This document shows positions 58,217 to 64,000 of a stretch of DNA of 64,000 nt, piece by piece. This stretch comes from Rhodopseudomonas sp. BAL398 (GTDB lineage: Bacteria; Pseudomonadota; Alphaproteobacteria; Rhizobiales; Xanthobacteraceae), in the NCBI RefSeq assembly GCF_033001325.1, contig NZ_CP133111.1, positions 2,790,001-2,854,000 on the forward strand, given 5' to 3'. The position numbers and the translations under genes are program-made. Below the pieces are notes generated by a model that searched no databases, had not been told where the DNA came from, and saw only the letters and a list, made by a program, of their open reading frames with translations. The stretch's first letter is position 1; each line of letters starts with the position of its first letter.

Positions 58217-59221
58217 ATGCCAAAGAGCCCTCGGTTTCCGCCAAATTCCACGCCCGCGGCCTCGCGCTCGATCGAGCTGCTGGCGTTCGCCTCGGTGCAA
58301 TTGCTGGACGTGTCTGGGCCGCTGCAGGTGTTCGCGACCACGAATGAATTGGCGCTCAAGGCCGGCGGGGTTGCGCCCTACGCGCTGCGGGTGGTGACGC
58401 GCGACGGCCAGCCTGTGACGGCATCGGCCGGACTCGAGCTTGCAACCTCGCCGCTGCCGTCGCTCAAAGCGCCTGTGGATACGCTGCTGATCGCCGGCGG
58501 GCCGGGCGTGCACGCCGCGGCGGCGGATGCCGTGGTCGTGGACTGGGTGCGCAACCGTGCCACCACGGCGCGCCGCACCGCGTCGGTGTGCAGCGGGGCC
58601 TTTGTGCTGGCCGCGGCCGGCGTGCTCGACGGCCGGCGCGCCACCAGTCACTGGGCGCATTGCGCCGAGCTCGCCCGGCGTTTCCCCAACATCCGGGTCG
58701 AGGCCGATCCGATTTTCATCAATGACGGTGCGGTGTGGACCTCCGCCGGGGTCACCGCCGGGATCGACCTTGCGCTGGCGCTGGTCGAGCAGGATCTCGG
58801 CCGTGCTGCCGCCTTGGCGGTGGCGCGCCAGCTCGTGGTGTTTCTCAAGCGGCCGGGCGGCCAATCGCAATTCAGCGCGGCATTGTCGCTGCAGACCGCG
58901 GACGACCGCTTCGGTGCCCTGCACGACTGGATCGCCAAGCACCTTGTCGACGACATCTCGCTGGCGGTGCTGGCCGAGCGCGCCGGCATGAGCGAACGCA
59001 GCTTCAGCCGCCATTATGCCGAATCGACCGGGCTCACGCCCGCGCGCGCCGTCGAGCAATTGCGTGTCGAGGCGGCGCGGCGGCTGTTGTCGGAAACCAA
59101 TCTGCCGATCAAGCGCATCTCGCAGCGTTGCGGCTTCGGCTCCGAGGAGACCATGCGCCGCAGCTTCGTCCGGCTATTGGCAGCGTCGCCGCAAGATTAT
59201 CGCGCGCGGTTCAGCTCCTGA
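58217..59221 (+). CDS. GlxA family AraC-type transcriptional regulator
   Basis: A 334-residue regulator with an N-terminal DJ-1/PfpI-like domain (LLAFASVQLLDVSGPLQVF, then TASVCSGAFVLAAAGVLDG) and a C-terminal AraC DNA-binding domain (LAVLAERAGMSERSFSRHY and ISQRCGFGSEETMRRSFVR, two helix-turn-helix motifs). The ATG at 58217 is used; the frame begins at a TTG at 58208. It is divergent from an isonitrile-hydratase-like gene, its probable target. Confidence 0.92.
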   Translation: MPKSPRFPPNSTPAASRSIELLAFASVQLLDVSGPLQVFATTNELALKAGGVAPYALRVVTRDGQPVTASAGLELATSPLPSLKAPVDTLLIAGGPGVHAAAADAVVVDWVRNRATTARRTASVCSGAFVLAAAGVLDGRRATSHWAHCAELARRFPNIRVEADPIFINDGAVWTSAGVTAGIDLALALVEQDLGRAAALAVARQLVVFLKRPGGQSQFSAALSLQTADDRFGALHDWIAKHLVDDISLAVLAERAGMSERSFSRHYAESTGLTPARAVEQLRVEAARRLLSETNLPIKRISQRCGFGSEETMRRSFVRLLAASPQDYRARFSS

Positions 59222-59334
59222 CGCTGTCGACCGAGCTGGTGCAAGCCGGCCCCGGCTACCACCGGCATTGAATTCTCCCGCAAGGCCTCGGAAGATGCCG
59301 GGCGATCCAACCCGGATCGAATCTGGAGCCCCTC

Positions 59335-60528
59335 ATGACCTTCCCGCGTGCCTCCGCGGCGCTTGCCCGCTTCACCGTGCTTGATCTGACCCGGGTGCGG
59401 TCGGGGCCGACCGCGGTCCGGCAATTCGCCGATTGGGGCGCCAATGTCATCAAGATCGACGCGCTGACCGAGGATGCCGGCGGCGAGCAGCCCGGCGGCC
59501 CGCGTCATGGCGCCGATTTCCAGAACCTGCATCGCAACAAGCGCGCGATCACGCTGAATCTGAAAGACCCGCAGGGCCTCGCGGTGTTTCGCCGCCTCGT
59601 CGCCAAGGCCGACGTCGTGGTCGAGAATTTCCGGCCCGACGTCAAGGCGCGGCTCGGCTTCGATTACGACAGCCTGCGCGCGATCAATCCGGCCATCGTG
59701 CTCGGCAGCATCTCCGGCTTCGGCCAGGATGGCCCCTATGCGGGGCGGCCCGGCTTCGACCAGATCGCGCAGGGCATGGGCGGGCTGATGTCGATCACCG
59801 GCGCGCCCGGCGAAGGCCCGATGCGGGCCGGCATTCCGGTCGCCGACCTCACCGCCGGGCTGTTCTGTGCGCTGGGCGTGATGACCGCGCTGCTGGAGCG
59901 CGAGGTCTCCGGCCAGGGCCAATGGGTGCAGACCTCGCTATTGCAGGCGCAGATCTTCATGCTGGATTTCCAGGCCGCGCGCTGGCTGATGGACCACGAT
60001 GTGGCGCAGCAGGCCGGCAACAATCACCCGACCAGCATCCCGACCGGCGTATTCAAGACCGCCGACGGCTATCTCAACATCGCCACCACCGGCGGCAAGA
60101 TCTGGCAGCGCTGCGCCGAGGCGATCGGCGCGCCGGAATTATACGACCATCCCGACTACGCCACCGCGCCGGCACGCTCGAAAAACCGCGACGCGCTGAA
60201 CGCGGCGATCAGCGCCCGCCTTGCGACCAAACCGACCGAGATTTGGGTGCGCGAATTCAACGCCGCCGGCGTGCCGTGCGGACCGATCTATACGATCGAC
60301 CAGATGTTCGACGACGAGCAGGTCCGGCATCTCGGCATCGCCCAGGAGGTGCCAAACGATGAGAACCGGCCGATCACTTTGGTGGCGCAGCCGGTGAGCC
60401 TGTCGCGGACGCCGAGCACGCTGGCGGCGCGGCCGCCGGAATTCGGCGAACAGACCGACGAGGTGCTGGCCGAATTCGGTTTCGGCGCCGAGGAGATCGC
60501 GGCGTTGCGGCGGGACAAGATCGTCTGA
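59335..60528 (+). CDS. CaiB/BaiF family (class III) CoA transferase
   Basis: A 397-residue single-unit enzyme of the formyl-CoA transferase family. It shows FTVLDLTRVRSGPTAVRQFA, VIKIDA, LHRNKRAITLNL and the catalytic aspartate in AGIPVADLTAG (about residue 171). FGQDGPYAGRPGFDQIAQGM is the acyl-CoA binding region. The acyl substrate is unknown. It is downstream of the GlxA-type gene with a 113-nt gap, so co-regulation is possible. Confidence 0.93.
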   Translation: MTFPRASAALARFTVLDLTRVRSGPTAVRQFADWGANVIKIDALTEDAGGEQPGGPRHGADFQNLHRNKRAITLNLKDPQGLAVFRRLVAKADVVVENFRPDVKARLGFDYDSLRAINPAIVLGSISGFGQDGPYAGRPGFDQIAQGMGGLMSITGAPGEGPMRAGIPVADLTAGLFCALGVMTALLEREVSGQGQWVQTSLLQAQIFMLDFQAARWLMDHDVAQQAGNNHPTSIPTGVFKTADGYLNIATTGGKIWQRCAEAIGAPELYDHPDYATAPARSKNRDALNAAISARLATKPTEIWVREFNAAGVPCGPIYTIDQMFDDEQVRHLGIAQEVPNDENRPITLVAQPVSLSRTPSTLAARPPEFGEQTDEVLAEFGFGAEEIAALRRDKIV

Positions 60529-60554
60529 TCAGACGAAGATCGTCTGAACCGGCG

Positions 60555-60953
60555 TCACAGCGCCTGATAGGTCTCGCTTGCGCACCAATGATCGTCGCCG
60601 ACCCGTTCGCGCCGTCCGACCTTGCCGCGATAGATGTTGATCAGATAGGTCTGGTTTCCGATCCGCAACCCGGTCACGCCTTTCACATCGCCCCGAATGC
60701 AGCTGTCCCAGCCGCCATATTGCCCGGGGATCGGAAACGAGAACCGGACATTGCTGGGCAAGGACGTCTCGGTGAACACCGCGCTCATATTGCCGCGAAG
60801 GAAGGCGGCCACATCGGGCGGCTGTTCGATCTCGGGTTGCGCTTCGGTTTGTTTGAGAAAGCCAGGCACGTAGCTGATATGGCTGTCGACCGCGCATCCG
60901 CCCAGCGGGCCGAGCGTCAGGACAAGCGCGATCAGATGCGGGCGCAGCTTCAT
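60555..60953 (-). CDS. Predicted lipoprotein of unknown function
   Basis: A 132-residue protein. LIALVLTLGPLGG is a hydrophobic signal and GGC (about residue 20) a lipobox-like site (PLGGC). The mature part is conserved-looking, with PPDVAAFLRGNMSAVF and GGWDSCIRGDVKGVTGLRIG, but I recognise no family. The start is the ATG at 60953; a longer frame begins at 61007. Convergent with the CoA transferase gene. Confidence 0.7.
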   Translation of the reverse strand: MKLRPHLIALVLTLGPLGGCAVDSHISYVPGFLKQTEAQPEIEQPPDVAAFLRGNMSAVFTETSLPSNVRFSFPIPGQYGGWDSCIRGDVKGVTGLRIGNQTYLINIYRGKVGRRERVGDDHWCASETYQAL

Positions 60954-61108
60954 GGGCGGATATCTAGCTTGGACCGGGCGCGATGAGAACAGCAAAGGCC
61001 GCAGCAACCTCGGAACGATCGCTCATCAATCCTGTTTGCATTGCGCGGCAACGGCGCGGCCCGATGACGCAACTTGCGGGTGCAGCCAGGGATTCCTATC
61101 TGAACGAC

Positions 61109-61627
61109 ATGACCAGCGAACAGACTTTCCCCCGCAATGCGACGCGCCGCGCCAGCCGGCCGGCTTCGCGCGGCCCGATCATCGATCAGGACGGCCGGGA
61201 AATCCCGCCGGAATCACTGGGCCGCAAGCCGTTCGAGAGTGGGACATTTGATTTTCAGAGCTGGAGCGCCAGCTCCTTCGCGCCATTGTCACGCGAGCAG
61301 CGGCTGGCAAGGCTTGAGGCGATCGCCAAACTGCTCGACGTCGCCTTCATCCTGCCGGGCACCAATATCCGCTACGGCATCGACGGGCTGATCGGCCTGA
61401 TCCCGGTGGTCGGCGACCTCATCACCACGGCGATCTCGCTTTGGCTGGTGCGTGAAGCGCGCAAGCTTGGCGCGCCGTGGCACGTGACCATGCGGATGCT
61501 GGGCAATGTCGCGCTCGATGGCGCGATCGGCATCGTGCCGCTGGCCGGCGACGCGTTCGACGTCATGTTCCGCGCCAATGTCCGCAATGTGCGGCTGTTG
61601 CGACGCTGGATCGACAAGCAGGGCTGA
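61109..61627 (+). CDS. DUF4112 family membrane protein
   Basis: A 172-residue protein. LLDVAFILPGTNIRYGIDGL and IGLIPVVGDLITTAISLWLV are the DUF4112 signature, with GIVPLAGDAFDVMFRANVRN at the C-terminus. Two hydrophobic segments suggest membrane association. The start is uncertain: 60983, 61064 and 61109 are in frame and none has a strong ribosome-binding site. Confidence 0.8.
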   Translation: MTSEQTFPRNATRRASRPASRGPIIDQDGREIPPESLGRKPFESGTFDFQSWSASSFAPLSREQRLARLEAIAKLLDVAFILPGTNIRYGIDGLIGLIPVVGDLITTAISLWLVREARKLGAPWHVTMRMLGNVALDGAIGIVPLAGDAFDVMFRANVRNVRLLRRWIDKQG

Positions 61628-61646
61628 GCGCGCGAGGAATGGCGGC

Positions 61647-61940
61647 TTACGCCGCGTCCTGGTCGGCGTCGGCTTCTTCGCTGACGACGGGTTCTGGCAC
61701 CGCGCGGCGCTCCAGCGGGAAAGCTTCGCTTTCATAAAGCGTGCGGATGCCGCTCTGGTCGAAGCGGGCCTCATCGACCTGCAGATAGGCGCCGTTCAGC
61801 GAATCCGCCGGCAGCTCCTCGATCGCAAACTGAACCGCGGCAGCGGCTGTGTTGAACCGCCGATAGGCGAAGCCAGCGCGCTTTTTCTTGCGGATCGCGG
61901 CGGGAAACAATTCGGCAGCGGTGTTGTAGCTGAATGCCAT
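61647..61940 (-). CDS. Small conserved-looking protein of unknown function
   Basis: A 97-residue soluble protein with no signal peptide or membrane segment. The middle (RFNTAAAAVQFAIEELPADS) looks helical and the C-terminus is acidic. I recognise no family by name. Good codon use and AAGGTC upstream of the ATG at 61940 support that it is real. Confidence 0.65.
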   Translation of the reverse strand: MAFSYNTAAELFPAAIRKKKRAGFAYRRFNTAAAAVQFAIEELPADSLNGAYLQVDEARFDQSGIRTLYESEAFPLERRAVPEPVVSEEADADQDAA

Positions 61941-62159
61941 CGTCAGTGACCTTCTATGAATGCGCGATGGAAATGAGGAGCGGAAGACACGCGGTCAACC
62001 GTTCGGCGGCCGCCCGGGGCCATCATTTCAGGACAGACCTAGATATAAGCACGTTTTGGAGAAATGCGACACTCTCACTGCGTGCAGGCCGCCAGATTCC
62101 CGCTCCGCGGGACGCGCCTATGGCAATAAGCCATGCGATTTCAGCGCTGTGCCGGCTTT

Positions 62160-62324
62160 TCACATCTTGCCGAACAGCATCAGCACCAGCACCACAACCA
62201 GAATGACGCCGATCAGACCGGTCAGACCATGGCCCTGTCCGTAACCATAGCCACCGAAGCGCGGGCTGAGACCACCCAGCAGCAGGATGATCAACACAAT
62301 GATGATAATCGTTCCGATCGTCAT
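62160..62324 (-). CDS. DUF3309-like small membrane protein
   Basis: A 54-residue protein: MTIGTIIIIVLIILLLGGL is one transmembrane segment, a glycine-rich linker follows, and LIGVILVVVLVLMLFGKM is a second. This layout fits the DUF3309 family of tiny membrane proteins. The ATG at 62324 has GGAGG 5 nt upstream, so the longer frame from 62369 is not used. Confidence 0.8.
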   Translation of the reverse strand: MTIGTIIIIVLIILLLGGLSPRFGGYGYGQGHGLTGLIGVILVVVLVLMLFGKM

Positions 62325-62473
62325 CCCAACCTCCCGGCTGGCCGCCGCACGGCCGAGCCTGAGCCACAAGCCTGAGTTGTCGGGAGTAAATCACGATCCG
62401 GGCTTCGGTTCCACGAGCCGGAACCAAAACGGCGCGGCGAGCTGCTGCCGCCGCGCCCGGCCCTCCTCGGGGA

Positions 62474-62899
62474 TTATTTCGGCTGCAGCTTCAGCGCCGC
62501 CGAATTGATGCAATAGCGCAACCCGGTCGGTCCCGGACCGTCTTCGAACACATGGCCGAGATGGCCGCTGCACTTCGAACACAGCACTTCGGTGCGGATC
62601 ATGCCGTGGCTGACGTCGCGCTCCTCGTCGACATGATCGGCGCTGGCCGGCGCGGTGAAGCTGGGCCAGCCGCAGCCGGATTCGAATTTGGCATCGGACT
62701 CGAACAGGGTCTGGCCGCAACCGGCGCAGACATAGGTGCCCTTGGTTTGCTCATGCTCATATTCGCCGGAGAACGGCCGCTCGGTCGCCTTCTCGCGCAG
62801 CACGGCATATTGCATCGGCGTCAATTCGCGGCGCCATTCGCTGTCGCTCTTCTGAATCTTGCCGCGATCCGTCTGTTGCATGGCCTTGGTGTCGGACAT
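62474..62899 (-). CDS. msrB: Peptide-methionine (R)-S-oxide reductase
   Basis: Reduces methionine-R-sulfoxide in proteins. The 141-residue protein has four zinc-binding cysteines in two CxxC pairs (CAGC and CSKC), and the catalytic cysteine in [21 protein letters not shown] is also typical. There is no signal peptide, so it should be cytoplasmic. AGGAGG lies 4 nt before the ATG at 62899. The msrA gene lies just upstream on the same strand with a 68-nt gap. Confidence 0.95.
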   Translation of the reverse strand: MSDTKAMQQTDRGKIQKSDSEWRRELTPMQYAVLREKATERPFSGEYEHEQTKGTYVCAGCGQTLFESDAKFESGCGWPSFTAPASADHVDEERDVSHGMIRTEVLCSKCSGHLGHVFEDGPGPTGLRYCINSAALKLQPK

Positions 62900-62967
62900 T
62901 CAGCCTCCTCATCAGTGTTTCGGGCCAACAGGCTGCCGCGCCAGACATCGACTTGCTCGGAGCCGCC

Positions 62968-63681
62968 TCAATTGGTGACCTTGGCATCGCTCACCAGCGT
63001 CGGCTTCTCGAGATAGTCCTGCGCGAACAGCTTCTTCAGGTTCTCGACCTTCGGCAGGTCGTTATACGCTATATAGGGCTGGTACGGGTGCAGCGTCAGG
63101 TAGTCCTGATGATAGGCTTCGGCGGCATAGAAGCCGTCCAGCGGACCGACCTTGGTGACGATCGGCTTGGGGAACACCTTGGCGGCATCGAGCTGGGCGA
63201 TATAGGCCTCCGCCACCTTCTTCTGTTCGGCGCTGGTGGTGAAGATCGCCGAGCGATATTGCGTGCCGTGGTCCGGACCTTGCCGGTTGAGCTGGGTGGG
63301 ATCATGCGCCACCGAGAAGAAGATCTGCAGGATCTTGCCATAGCTGATCCGCTTTGGATCATATTTGATTTCGACCGCCTCGGCATGACCGGTGGTGCCG
63401 GTCGAGACCACCGGATAGCTCGCGGTGATCTTGCTGCCGCCGGCATAGCCGGACACCGCGTTGAGCACGCCCGCGGTATGTTGGAACACGCCCTGCACGC
63501 CCCAGAAACAGCCGCCGGCGATCACCGCGGTCTGCATGCCATCGGCCGACTTGGCATCAACCGCTGGCGGCGGAATCACTACGGCGTCTTCGGCCGCCCG
63601 CAGCGGCGCAAACAGCGACGACAAAGCCAGCGCGCCCAGGGCGGCGGCACAGAGCGAAACAGTGTGGAGGCTACGGCGCAT
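62968..63681 (-). CDS. msrA: Peptide-methionine (S)-S-oxide reductase, probably exported
   Basis: Reduces methionine-S-sulfoxide. The 237-residue protein starts MRRSLHTVSLCAAALGALAL and has a signal-peptide-like region before AEDAVVI, so it is likely periplasmic. The catalytic region is AVIAGGCFWGVQGVFQ (GCFWG motif), with YAGGSKITASYP and DHGTQYRSAIF as further signatures. Most bacterial MsrA proteins are cytoplasmic; the exported form here is paired with a signal-less MsrB. Start at 63681. Confidence 0.93.
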   Translation of the reverse strand: MRRSLHTVSLCAAALGALALSSLFAPLRAAEDAVVIPPPAVDAKSADGMQTAVIAGGCFWGVQGVFQHTAGVLNAVSGYAGGSKITASYPVVSTGTTGHAEAVEIKYDPKRISYGKILQIFFSVAHDPTQLNRQGPDHGTQYRSAIFTTSAEQKKVAEAYIAQLDAAKVFPKPIVTKVGPLDGFYAAEAYHQDYLTLHPYQPYIAYNDLPKVENLKKLFAQDYLEKPTLVSDAKVTN

Positions 63682-63815
63682 GGGTTCCTCGCATTGGTGA
63701 GAACGGCTGGCAGCGCAATGATCGGCAGACTGGCACAGCCATCCGACGCTGCCTCCCAAAGATACGGGACTGCGCCCAGCTTGTTACCGTCCGTCTCACA
63801 CGTGTTCGTGAGCAG

Positions 63816-63835
63816 CCGGCGCCCCTGAGCGCCGG
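63816..63835. terminator. G/C hairpin between msrA and the tRNA gene
   Basis: CCGGCGC (63816-63822) pairs with GCGCCGG (63829-63835), loop CCCTGA. There is no U tract on either strand, so it is a possible terminator or leader structure only. A second 7-bp inverted repeat, GGATCAC/GTGATCC, lies at 63882-63901 just before the tRNA. Confidence 0.4.
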
Positions 63836-63915
63836 ACGGGCGGAACGGGTCGCGCAATTAGGGTTACCCGAATTCATCTATGGATCACCGCCTCGTGATC
63901 CGTCAGGATGGCGAT

Positions 63916-63990
63916 GGCCCGGTGGCGGAATGTCTACGCGGGGGCAGTGCATCGCTCCTTATCCTGGTTCAAATCCAGGCCGGGCCTCCA
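63916..63990 (+). tRNA. tRNA-Cys-like gene with atypical anticodon arm (possible pseudo-tRNA)
   Basis: Acceptor GGCCCGG (63916-63922) pairs fully with CCGGGCC (63980-63986), followed by T and an encoded CCA (63988-63990). The T arm is CCTGG-TTCAAAT-CCAGG. Overall sequence resembles alphaproteobacterial tRNA-Cys. The D-loop has GT where the GG pair is expected. The anticodon stem GGGGC (63941-63945) pairs with GCTCC (63954-63958), leaving an 8-nt loop AGTGCATC that contains the GCA triplet, instead of the normal 7-nt loop. Confidence 0.65.
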
Positions 63991-64000
63991 AATCGGCGGC

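Overview
The window looks like a chromosomal segment of a high-G+C alphaproteobacterium of the Bradyrhizobiaceae/Nitrobacteraceae type (Rhodopseudomonas or Bradyrhizobium). This rests on codon use, on two complete five-gene branched-chain-amino-acid-type (HAAT) ABC transporters, on CaiB/BaiF CoA transferases, and on copies of a short dispersed repeat that I recall from these genera. The genus is inferred from protein and repeat recognition, not from a marker gene.

Region 1 (1-6.3 kb) holds the 5' part of metK, a SAM-dependent methyltransferase, UDP-glucose 6-dehydrogenase (ugd), a polytopic membrane protein and a MetE-C-like methyltransferase. Region 2 (6.3-20.7 kb) is dominated by two divergent liv-type ABC transporter operons (livKHMGF on the minus strand, then livKHMGF on the plus strand). 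Between them lie a small lipoprotein, purU and an unusual tandem-fused CoA transferase. A GAF-EAL signalling protein follows at 20.9-22.3 kb.

Region 3 (22.5-57.4 kb) is a large surface-polysaccharide locus. Nucleotide-sugar genes are uxs (UDP-xylose, fed by ugd), manC and a phosphomannomutase (GDP-mannose), gmd and rmd (GDP-D-rhamnose) and wecB (UDP-ManNAc). Export genes are wzm/wzt plus a second ABC-ATPase homologue that has lost its nucleotide-binding motifs. Assembly genes include several GT4 enzymes and a 1165-residue GT4-GT4-GT2 fusion that could be a multi-site polymerase. Modification genes include a C-methyltransferase, a polysaccharide-deacetylase-like protein, an acyltransferase, a CapK-like ligase and a beta-helix protein. 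The enzyme set resembles that for an ABC-exported D-rhamnan-type O antigen; this is inference. The right part (about 46.9-54.4 kb) has visibly lower G+C in places. It contains two paralogous radical SAM/SPASM proteins with a shared N-terminal domain, a truncated third copy abutting an IS5-like transposase remnant, a glycosyltransferase and a methyltransferase. It looks like the most recently rearranged section.

Region 4 (57.4-64 kb) contains a divergent DJ-1/PfpI hydrolase and GlxA-type AraC regulator pair, a CoA transferase, small membrane or lipoprotein genes, msrB and an exported msrA. At the right edge is a tRNA-Cys-like gene with an atypical D-loop and an apparent 8-nt anticodon loop.

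The main candidates for new biology are the radical SAM pair with its conserved CxxxCxxC-x2-HHxQxGDNN signature and new N-terminal domain, the ATPase-dead ABC protein in an operon with a beta-helix protein and a CapK ligase, the triple glycosyltransferase, and the aberrant tRNA-Cys.
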